Origin: Diphasiastrum complanatum
Lineage: Eukaryota > Streptophyta > Lycopodiopsida > Lycopodiales > Lycopodiaceae
Assembly: GCA_029204225.1 (NCBI GenBank)
Contig: CM055111.1
Location: 25,426,404-25,490,403, forward strand
Direction of reading: 5' to 3'
DNA length: 64,000 nt
Of the stretch, positions 48,129 to 57,195 are shown piece by piece (the stretch's first letter is position 1; every line of letters starts with the position of its first letter). The notes under the pieces are model-generated. The model saw only the letters and a list, made by a program, of their open reading frames with translations. It was not told the DNA's origin and did no database searches. The position numbers and the translations under genes were made by a program.

Positions 48129-49019
48129 CTCAACCTGCACCAGACTCAAGGCTGATATCTGAATCAGAGATTAATCTCTTTTAGGCATCAGGTGCAGGTC
48201 TATTGCCAAACATTAAACAGCTACTAGGCAGAGTTCGATAAATATCGGACAAGCGCAACTCACGAGCTCGCCCAGGCCAAACAAGCCCTCAAGGCTTGCC
48301 AATAGTTCATGGAGAAGAAGGCCCAGCCCACCCTCGTGGTAATTCCACCACCACCCATTTTTTATGCTGCACAGGCCAGTATGAGCCAAGACCAAAGCTA
48401 ACAAGCAGTCGGGGGGGGTTAGTCAAGATCAAGGGTCCGAAGCCCAAGACCAAGGACCAACAGATACGGGTGTTGAGACGTGAGACCAAGGCCAAGGTGC
48501 AGGTACCAGCCAAAGCCAAGAGGAAAGACAGGCAACATCATCCAGAGGTTCGCGCACCATATATGCCAATCGGGCCTTCCAAAGACCAAAGTCCGTGGAG
48601 GAGAAAATAAATGAATTCCTATCAAAATATCCCCACGAGTCATCAAGAGGCGGCTGGCAGATATCATTTTCAGCTCAGAAAATAAAGGGCAAGGAGCTGC
48701 AAGCATTACCCGCCCTCCAACCACAACCAGAGTGGCGTCAGCAGCTGTTTGAAAGAGACTCTACGGCCATCAGGGCCTATGTGACAAGTCCGCAACAATT
48801 ATGGTGAACACGCACTTCCTGCCATGCACACGACAATCCAAATGGGCGGAATGCGGCACCCCTCTGGACAAGATCACAATTCAAACTTTCAATTGGCCGA
48901 TCATTCCATCAGAGTACGGTTGGGCTACGGATGTAGATGCCAGAAGGGCTCTCACCCTATTTGCCAATAACTACTTCAACTGTCCTGATCCAAGAAGTGG
49001 GTCGATTGTCTGTAGCTAG
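48129..49019 (+). pseudogene. Continuation of unrecognised ORF: coiled coil, basic linker
   Basis: Coding-like signal continues across frames with several stops: ATHELAQAKQALKACQ, a Pro-rich LVVIPPPPIFYAAQ, Lys/Gln-rich linkers, EEKINEFLSKYPHESSRGGW and PQPEWRQQLFERDSTAIRAY (48595-48807). Next comes CTRQSKWAECGTPLDKITIQ with DARRALTLFANNYFNCPDPR (48801-49019). It probably belongs with 46664-48128 as one decayed gene of more than 700 codons. No known motif recognised. Confidence 0.4.
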
Positions 49020-50830
49020 GGTTGGATCAGAGCATTAGAGGGTAAGGGCCAAATCTGTGTGGCCTCGGGGATTTCACGTTGGATCACCTGCTTGGTGCCA
49101 GAGTCTTCAAAGGATGAGGAGGCCACGTTAGCAATGATAGTTAAAGGGCAAAAAAATGGAAAGAATGGTGAAAAAGATAAAAAGGTGTGGAAACGACAAA
49201 AAACTGTGAATAACGAGTGTTGGATGGCAAAAACTGTAGTTCAGAACACAAATATGTATTTAGTATGAGCAGATGATAGCTGGTAGGAAGTTTGGTCGCA
49301 AACAGAGAACTTAGAAATTTCAGTGAAAGTTTGAACAGAGCTTCGCTAGTAAAAGTGACAAATGACTCGAAATCAGCCCTTATATAGCGGAATTTAGAGT
49401 GCGTATTAGGTAGAATCCACTTTCCCTTGCTCAGTTCCATCCAAATTTTGGCAGGGAACTTCTTCACAAAATTCTAAGACCTTAGGGAAGTTTGCGAGAG
49501 TTCAGAAGGTGATTTGACTGCCCTACGAAGGTTTTGCGAGGGTTCAGACTGTTTGCAAGGGTTCAACTCTCGCAGGAAGTGATCTCTCGCAAAACATGTT
49601 CCTGTGATTGAATTTACAAGATAAGACCATGTAGGCAGGCTAATTTCACTGCTCTGGCCACTCGCCACTTTTCCACCAAATTTAAAGCCAAATCGGCGTC
49701 GCCTTCAGAAATGCACTCAGTCGTCAACTCCCAACTACGTGCCCAATGGAATGGTGAAATCACTTTTGGCGCACTCCGAACAATTTCTCCGCTACAATCA
49801 CTCTGTTTTGTTGTACTGTACTTGTAGGTACAGTTCAGATGCCCTTCATTTGGAGGTTATAGCCTTTCGTTTGCATCAAAATGGACAAAGGACCCAAAAA
49901 TAGGGACTTTTCTCATTTTTGAACTGTTTCTTCAGAGTGAAGAAAGTTCACTTTTCATGAACTTGGGACCCAACTCAACTTTCACTTTGAAATTTTTTAA
50001 TGAAGTTGCAATGTGAATTGCACTTCAACCCCCTTCCATTGAAATTCAAGAGGATTTAAGGAGATCCAATGATCAGTTTTGATCCGATGGTGCTCCTTTT
50101 TTTAGATCACCACCGTTGATCTACACAGGAGCTTCTTCTGTGGTCACCAGCCTGCCCGTGTGTCGAACTCTTTTCTTGGAGGCACCAGCTCCCTCGAGAC
50201 ACTACAACTTCAGCTTGGTTCGACGTGCGCGAGCCACGCTCTCTCTCTGTCTGCGGCCGCGCCTACCCTGCCCATTTTTAGCTTGATCAAACTCTATTTT
50301 AGATAAAATTGAGCGCGATCTAAGGCCTAGAACAGGGTCATCCTATTGATTCTAAGTCTCCAGAGTGTTCAATCATGAAATTCCATGGAGAAACGATGAT
50401 TTTAGCTCAACTTGACAAAGTGGCTTTTTTCACCTTTTACCGCAAATCTGCTAGGTTAATTGTCTGCAGACAAATTTCTGACATAAACCTCAGAATCTCT
50501 CCATGCCTGGTTGACAATATAATTACCTTCCTTCATGTCCTTATAGCATCCAAAACGGTGCATAAACAGCGAAGAAATTACTAGTTATGTGTAGAAAATC
50601 GTAACCCCAAACCCAGTTTCAATTTTCAACTGGCTTCAAAATTGTCAATTTTTCACCAAATTTTTCCCTGTCTGATGCTATGCACAGGCTAATAATCCCT
50701 CTGCTGAGCTTCGCAAGCCTCTATAAACTCGAAACCGTGCACAGGTGCTTCTCTTTCCATCTTCAACCCGCTGTAAACCCCGAACTTTCCACAGGATGTT
50801 GCACATGAGGATCAGGCTTGAGAAGATGAA
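49020..50830. other. Non-coding; possible minus-strand LTR promoter
   Basis: No gene. The minus strand has CGCTATATAAGGGC at about 49378-49391, a plausible TATA box. GTTTGCGAGAGTTCAG-like words repeat at 49489-49590. It may be the LTR belonging to the element that carries the 46.6-49.0 kb ORF, but no matching second LTR was found. Confidence 0.35.
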
Positions 50831-51400
50831 CATGAGAAAACTCCACCCATTTATGAGCCTAGGAGAAGTTATATACCAATAGGTGCAATGAAGGAAAAGC
50901 CTGTTGGAAGTAAGAGATGATATTTGGACACTCCTTGGGATATGTACTCACTGAGAAGTGTATCACCAGAATTGAAGATACCCAAGTGGTATGAGAAAAT
51001 TATGAAGGATGCGAAGATGAACGTGCCAAAGTCTACAAAATGCTTCTTGGTTTCCAAGGGGAGGCTCGAACCTGGGACCAAAGAAACTTTGGATGCCAAG
51101 CCAACCAACTGAGCCAACCCCATTGGTAAGTCTACAAAATGAGGTGAGGAGATCAACATAGGAGAGAAAATCCTGATCATTATCATGTAAATGAAGCCCT
51201 AATGAGTGACATGTTGAGGTGTCAAGTCTTTAAAAAAATAACTCAACCAGCACTTGCTCCCATCCCTCAAGATATGGGACTATCTGAGTGGAAAAATATG
51301 CAATCCCTTATCAAGATGTTGTTGTGAGCATCTTTTCAAGAGTTGCAAAAGGACTCTTTAGCCTTGCATAAATGGAAAAAAAAAATTCAAAAGTGATTTT
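50831..51400 (+). pseudogene. Short coding remnant interrupted by a SINE
   Basis: Plus-strand pieces read YLDTPWDMYSLRSVSPELKI then PKWYEKIMKDAKMNVPKSTK. After the SINE at 51043-51127 another frame gives DMLRCQVFKKITQPALAPIP and GLSEWKNMQSLIKMLL. Stops and frameshifts are present. I do not recognise the family. Together with 51769-52110 it may be one decayed gene or transposon ORF. Confidence 0.35.
51043..51127 (-). mobile_element. Short tRNA-derived SINE or tRNA retropseudogene
   Basis: On the minus strand the 85-bp body carries an RNA polymerase III box A (TGGCTCAGTTGG) and, about 40 bp on, a box B (GGTTCGAGCC). A perfect 14-bp direct repeat, AAGTCTACAAAATG, flanks it at 51029-51042 and 51128-51141, a typical retroposition target duplication. 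It lies in a coding remnant. The lack of a clear A-rich tail and the short body make a tRNA retropseudogene possible. Confidence 0.75.
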
Positions 51401-52606
51401 TATTTTCATATGTTTTTAGTTTCTACCATCTCTGAATATAGTGAATTTTAATATTATTTTTTTTCAAACACAAACTTTGTATGAAAGTGCAAGAGACAAT
51501 GGTCAAAAGCCTCAATTGTCAAGATTGTAAGCGAGTAATCATTGATGTGAAAGAATTGTCTATGCTAAGCATGAGCATTTACCTTCAGGGGTTTCATTTT
51601 TATTTATTATAAGTAATTTTCTTTCTTCCACTGTTTTAGCCATGCTCAGCATAAGCTCTTTGTACAAGTTGTTAATTTGATGATTCTGAATTACAGTAAC
51701 CATGTTGAGCATAGGTGCACTTAACATTTGCGATTTTGTATTTCTCATAGATTCTGAAGATAAGAAGAGTGGGCAACATCTTGAGCAATTTAGAACCCAC
51801 CTTCAAAAAGCAAAAGCTGAGAGAGAGTCATCAGGCTGGGGACTCTAGCATTGACGATGATTTAAAAGAGACATTTGTCCCCAAGTTTGTTGCTGATCCC
51901 CCTTGTTTTTATATGATTCAACAAGGTGATGCAAGAGAAATCACAAAATTTGTAAGAGAAAGACTCTACATCCTTTGCATCCCAAATATTCCATACGGAT
52001 TTAAACTGGCGGGCGCTCGTTGAATGAATCGCCCTCTCAAATACGCGAAGGTGAAAGAAGTAGTTGCTAGCGAGGTCTGCAATGCAGGAATCGAGAATGC
52101 CATTTGGTAAGTTTTGATTTTGTCTAAACAAATTTACAAGTCATCTCTATTTTAAACATTATTGGTTGTTTGATTTTTACCTATTTATCCTGGATAATTC
52201 AAGCCAAATGTGAAAAATTCCGATGGTGCTCACCTTTGCAACAAGATTGAATGGAAAGAGGTCAATGCTGCACTACAGCACTGTAGGAAACTTTGACTTT
52301 GGAAATCACTTCAACTTTCAACACTATTGCGAATTGAATGGATAATATTTCATCCTTAGGAGAAACATATGGAATATTCCTTATTATTTCATTAAAAAAT
52401 GGCTTTTTTAATATTAGTTTAAAATATGTTGTGTGCACGTATAAAGCAATTCTCAAAACAACATGAAAATATGAACTTTTGAAAATTTTAAGGCTCATGA
52501 ACTTCTATAAAGCTAGATGGCTAGTCATGGTGTGGAAAAGCTATTAGGCAATCTTCGTGTATCAACCTTGTCTAACGATCAGTCGTGATTATGTTTCTCT
52601 AGTGAG
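51401..52606 (+). pseudogene. Unrecognised ORF remnant and non-coding flank
   Basis: At 51769-52023 an 84-codon frame reads NLEPTFKKQKLRESHQAGDS, then DPPCFYMIQQGDAREITKFV and IPNIPYGFKLAGAR. It continues past one stop as YAKVKEVVASEVCNAGIENA to about 52110. It has no recognised domain. The rest is AT-rich and non-coding. The right end carries GTGAG (52602-52606), the target duplication of Copia copy B. Confidence 0.35.
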
Positions 52607-52739
52607 TGTTGGATTTATTCCCTCTACTCTCCTTAAATCCCATTTTAATCTGCCTCCATTCATGTTGCATATTTACTAACGTTGTTGCGCAATCTGCATA
52701 TTTACACGCAAATTAGCACAGACGAAAAAAAGACGAAAG
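52607..52739 (+). repeat. Copia copy B 5' LTR, left part
   Basis: 133 bp nearly identical to 61192-61317. It is cut at 52739 by the nested Copia. The remaining about 280 bp of the LTR seen at 61318-61596 is not found beyond the insertion. Confidence 0.8.
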
Positions 52740-53455
52740 TGTCGCGGAAGCTTTTTCATTTCGTGTTCATTGTCTCTCTCCTAATTCGCGAACAATTTTC
52801 TATCTTTGAATTTTCTTTTCGTGCGGAAGCTCTTACGGGATCCCAGACACTCGACTACGCATCACAGAACATATTTTATTCTAGCAATCAAGAGGCACAG
52901 CACAAGGCCAAGAGATCATCAGTGTCTCGCTTGTTGGCGGATTGACTCTCTGCACTTTCGCTGTGTTCTGCTCGTTGGCAGACTTTCATGCACAACTATG
53001 GTATTTTGCTTTCTTACTCTATTCGCTACGTTTCTCTCTGTTTCTTATCTCTGTATTCACTATCTCTCTTCTTGGTTATGATCCAGAGAGGATCGTTTAT
53101 ACCTCCACTGTGTGGAGTTTACAAGATAGCTAAACGTAGAATCACAAGACTAGTTAGCGCTAATCAACTAGTTAGTTAGTCTTCGTCGTTGTTATTCGTT
53201 TCAGTTGGGCATGAAGCCCGTTGAGCTGCCAGTTGGCAGCGCGAAAGATTTCTTTTCGTGTATTTTTGTTCTTTTTGTTTCTTTTCGTAGTTTTTGTTTT
53301 GCGTCCATTTTTACTTTGTGGTCCTGGAGGTGTGTTTACAATTCGCAATTGATTCGAGAATCGTTCGTGCTTCGAGTCAAAGACACGTTGACTGTTGCGA
53401 ATTGTTCTCGTTCGACCTTCATGTCTTGTTCGTGCTGCGACAAAGGTGCAGGAGT

Positions 53456-54586
53456 TCACCATTTTTGACACTCTTGAACCTTGCAGCTTTGTTCGTTCAA
53501 TGCAATTGTCTCTCTTTGCTTGGTAAAGAGTGGCTTGTCGAATGGTTTCGTGAGGAGATCTGCAATCATACTTTCTGATTTTATGAACTAGACCTGGAGC
53601 TCTCCTTTCGAGATCAAATCTTGAATGTAATGGTACTTCAAAGGAATGTGCTTCGTCTTTGAATGGAAGACAGGATCCTGAGACAGATAGGTGGCACTCT
53701 GGGAGTCCATCATCATCGTGCTTGGCCCCTCTTGTGGTATCTGGATTGCCTCCTACATCATCCGCAGCCACACTACCTCATTCACCACTTTCGAGACTGC
53801 GACATACTCAGCTTCGCGAGAGGATTGAGCTACCAGGGTTTGCTTTTTGCATATCCAGCTGATTATAGCTCCGCACGCTATTGTACATCCTCCAGTAATG
53901 GACTTGTTGTCATCCTTGCAGCTCGCCCAGCTCGCATCACTGTAGTGATGCAGCTCGAATCCTTTCTCCTCGTTTCTAGCTCTGTAAGTTAATCCAATAT
54001 TTTGGGTACCCTTTAGATACTGTAGGATTCGTTTGGCCATTTGCCAATGTGCTAGACCAGGATTGGAACAGAATTGGCTCAATGCATAAATAGAAAAGGC
54101 CAGATCCTGTCTGGTACAAATTGTCAAGTACATCAGACTCCCGATTAATTTTTGGTAAGGTATACCTGCCATCTTCTGTTCTTCCTCTTTTGTTTTTGGG
54201 AAATCATGTTTCGTGAGTTTGGCTTCAGCTATCATTGGTGTGGCTTTCTCTTTGCAGTCCATCATGTGGTACTGCTTCAGCACTTTTCTGGCGTATTCTA
54301 ATTGACTCAAGTGCATTTCGCCATTTATTCGATCTCTTCTGATCTCCAGCCCTAGGCATTTTGTTGTTTCTCCAAGATCTGTAATTTTGTAGCTTTCAGA
54401 AATCTGACTCTTCGTGTCTTTGATCAGCATCAAGGAATTTCCTATCATCAGCGAATCATCCACAAAAATGGTCAGTATCACAAAATCCTTTCCTACTCTT
54501 TTGATGTAGACATTACAGTCTGGTTGAGTAGGGTTGAAGTTTAGAGACTTCAGAAGACCATCTATTAGGGGAACTCTTGAATCCAA
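53456..54586 (-). pseudogene. Nested Copia RT second half and RNase H
   Basis: Minus strand: IDGLLKSLNFNPTQPDCNVY, the RT box IFVDDSLMIG, LGLEIRRDR, HMMDCKEKATPM, GSLMYLTICTRQDLAFSIYA. RNase H follows (HHYSDASWASCKDDNKSITG, KKQTLVAQSSREAEYVAV). A stop at 53753-53755 interrupts the frame, and RNase H continues with DSQSATYLSQDPVFHSKTKH and IADLLTKPFDKPLF to a stop at 53456. The catalytic F-V-D-D pair is intact. Confidence 0.88.
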
Positions 54587-55959
54587 AACGGCCTTCTGTA
54601 AAGATTTTTTTTTTTACTTTTCAAAGGTTTTATGTCCACATGGCCCAATGTGTGTTTCCATGTGTGCTAGACCGTAACGGTGGCGGCCCAACTTCAATTT
54701 CAGATAGCCACTTGTGAGATAAACCAATCACACCAAAACTCAAAATAAAGTGGGTGGAAAACCCGAGGCCATGTCCTCATGCATATGTCGTCGCGTCACG
54801 TCGTGCCTCACCATCGGAAGGCAGGTGGAGTGAGCACATGTGGAGGAGGAAAATAGAATGCCTCTAGTAAAAGAAGTGTAGCATCTCTTTACACCATTAT
54901 GTAGATTATGAAAAATTGCACACTTTTTCTTTTTGGATCACTTCAATCTGATGCACGGTTAAAAAGTTATGGCAGTTTGAAAATTCATACCCTACTTGAT
55001 ATCGGAGCCGAGCGACCAATGACCTGTTCACACTTAACATAATGCTCTGGTCACATGGCTGAGATATTGTAGCATCTATTTAATCATTGTGTAGATCATG
55101 AAAAATTGCACACTTTTTCTTTCTGGATCACTTTAGTTTGACACACGGTTAAAAAGTTATGGCCATCTGAAGATTCATACCCTCCTTGATTGGAGCCGAG
55201 CGACCCATGGCCTCTTCTCACTGAACATAATGCTCTGGTCGCGCAGCTCTAATATCACAGCCACGCGACCAGAGCATTATGTTCAGTGAGAAAAGGCCAT
55301 GGGTCGCGTGGCTGCGATATTGGAGCTGCGCGACGCGACCAGAGCATTATGCTTAGTGAGAAGAGGCCATGGGTCGCTCGGCTCCGATATCAAGGAGGGT
55401 ATGAATCTTCAGATGGCCATAACTTTTTAAGTGTGTGTCGGATTGAAGTGATCCAAAAAGAAAAAGCGTGCAGTTTTTTATTATCTACGCAATCGTGTGG
55501 AAAAATGCTACAATATCTCAGCCACACGACCAGAGCATTATGCTCAGTGTGAACAGGTCATTGGTCGCTCGGCTCCGATATCAAGTAGGGTATGAATCTT
55601 CGAACTGCCATAACTTTTTAACTGTGCGTCGGATTGAAGTGATCCAAAAAGAAAAAGTGTGTACTTTTTCATGATCTACATAATGGTGTAAAGAGATAAT
55701 ACACTTTTTTTTTACTAGAAGCAATCTATTTTCCTCCTCCACATGTGCTCACTCCACCTGCCTTCCGCATGTGGCGAGGCACGACGCGACGCGATGACAT
55801 ATGCGCGAGGACACGGTCTCGAGTTTGCCACCCTTTTCATTTTGAATTTCAGTGTCATTGGTTTATCTCAAAAGTGGATGTCTGAAATTGAAGTTGGGCA
55901 GTCTAATGATGTTCTCTCTCTACATTCTTATAGGGCCCATATTGAGTCCGAAGTTTCCC
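54568..55959. mobile_element. 1.39-kb foldback (long inverted repeat) element
   Basis: Two arms of about 690 bp are inverted copies of each other around about 55262. Each arm contains about two tandem units of some 190 bp. A unit holds ATTGCACACTTTTTC, GGTTAAAAAGTTATGG, GATTCATACCCT, GGAGCCGAGCGACC and ATAATGCTCTGGTC. The outer ends are GGGGAACTC and, reversed, GGGAAACTTC, with TTA at both flanks. It splits a Copia RT between WYKK and IDGLLKSL. No transposase is present. Its terminal region matches the 368-bp element at 44460. Confidence 0.85.
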
Positions 55960-56650
55960 TTATGAAGCTTTTTGTACCAGGCGCGTGATGCTTGTTTTAG
56001 ACCGTAGATGCATCTCTACAATCGACAGACATATTGTCTATTGTCGGGGACTTCATAGCCTTCAGGTTGCTTCATGAAGATTTTCTCCTCCAGATCTCCG
56101 TGGAGAAAGGTTGTTTTCACGTCAATCTGGTGAATTTCCAGACTGTACTGTGTGGCGTATGCGTTATGTTTCTTCTTTCTGCCACACCGTTGTATTTTGG
56201 TGTGTATGCAAGACTGAACTGGTGTTCGATCCCCTGTTCTTCGTAGAATCTTGAGAATTTTGTGCTTTTGTATTCACCTCCATTGTCAGATCTAAGGATC
56301 TGTATCTTTTTTGAGATGTGTCGCTCTGCGAATGTCACGAACTTCTTGAAAGAATCAAATACTTCGGATTTCTTCTTCAAGTAGTAGATCGTGGTCATTC
56401 GAATGTAATTATCTATGAACGTTAGAATATATCTCGAACTTGAGAGCGAATTTGTTTTCATCAGTCCACACACATCAGAGTGGACGAGCTCAAGAACTTC
56501 TTTGGCTCTTCTTCTCTCGTGTGTGAATGGATTCCGATGTTGCTTGCCTTTCTGAACCTCTGAGAGCTCAGTCACCAACCAGATGCCTTCGCCCTTGTAA
56601 TTGGCACCATCAAGACTGATTGCTACTCTGGCCTGGATTGTCGTAGTCAT
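55960..56650 (-). pseudogene. Nested Copia gag start fused to integrase and RT
   Basis: The 177-codon minus-strand frame from 56650 begins like a gag (MTTTIQARVAISLDGANYK). Within about 25 codons it becomes the integrase N-terminus (QKGKQHRNPF) and core (LVHSDVCG, YILTFIDNY, LRSDNGGEYKS, YNGVAERRN). It then jumps to RT: a second frame has TTFL-GDLEEKIFM-like sequence, QPEGYEV, RCIYGLKQASRAWYKK, ending where the foldback element starts. Most of gag, the protease, the integrase C-terminus and the RT start are missing, so two internal deletions occurred. Confidence 0.8.
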
Positions 56651-56702
56651 ATTGTGTTGTCTGAAAGAATCACTGTTGGGATATTAGTAGTGATAACATG
56701 TA

Positions 56703-56715
56703 GGCTCCGATACCA
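56703..56715 (-). other. Initiator-Met primer binding site of nested Copia
   Basis: The minus strand reads TGGTATCGGAGCC directly after the LTR end CGCGACA. One mismatch to the standard Copia PBS. Confidence 0.85.
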
Positions 56716-56812
56716 TGTCGCGGAAGCTTTTTTGTTTTGTGTTCGTCCTCTCTCTTCTGATTCGCGAACAATTTTCTATCTTTGAATTTTCTTTTCGTGC
56801 GGAAGCTCTTAC

Positions 56813-57195
56813 GGAACACGATTTCATCCGCTATTGTCTTGTGCTCTACCGCATTATTGACATGTATACATGTCATACTTAATCTGATACAGTTCTTTGT
56901 TCTGCGTTCAGATCTATGTTAATATTGCTATGCTTATCATTCATTCTGTCTTATCTTTCTAGTTGTTCTTTCTGGTAATAGACGACTAACATTTAGTCTT
57001 GTCTTTCGTGAATCATTCGCGACTAATTATCAGTCGAGCATCGTCTAGCCCTTTGCGAATCATTCGCGACGAATAGTTTGTCTTACTATTTGCGACAAAT
57101 AGAATAATTGTTTTCTTGTTCTATATTTTTCAGTATCAGATTTTCATACTTAAGTCATTGATAGTTTCTCCTATCACTCAGACTAACTCTTTCAC
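56813..57195 (+). other. Copia copy B leader before gag
   Basis: Untranslated stretch before the gag ATG at 57196. Its first about 300 bp match the middle of the copy A LTR (about 29875-30175). It has several ATTCGCGAC-type words. A weak PBS-like GTATCAGA occurs at about 57135. Confidence 0.6.

Larger units (their letters stand above)
52740..56812 (-). mobile_element. Nested minus-strand Copia, internally deleted
   Basis: Bounded by a direct repeat of about 98 bp (52740-52838 and 56716-56813; TGTCGCGGAAGC...CTCTTACGG), its LTR terminal parts. The left (3') LTR is longer and includes a minus-strand TATA box (GGTATAAACG at about 53090). The right (5') LTR is truncated. A PBS for initiator tRNA-Met (TGGTATCGGAGCC on the minus strand, 56703-56715, one mismatch) adjoins it. 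Inside are gag-integrase, RT and RNase H pieces, the RT being split by a foldback element. Confidence 0.82.

Noticed and set aside
51043-51127. Functional tRNA gene
   Set aside because: Pol III boxes are present, but I cannot fold a full cloverleaf, and the perfect flanking direct repeats indicate retroposition.
53172-53455. Minus-strand Lys/Arg/Thr-rich ORF extension past RNase H (53172-53771)
   Set aside because: It runs through the LTR of the nested Copia in a frame different from RNase H. The real RNase H frame ends at 53456.
55286-55674. Plus-strand ORFs inside the foldback element as a transposase
   Set aside because: They arise from the repeated units, recur in overlapping frames and have no catalytic motif.
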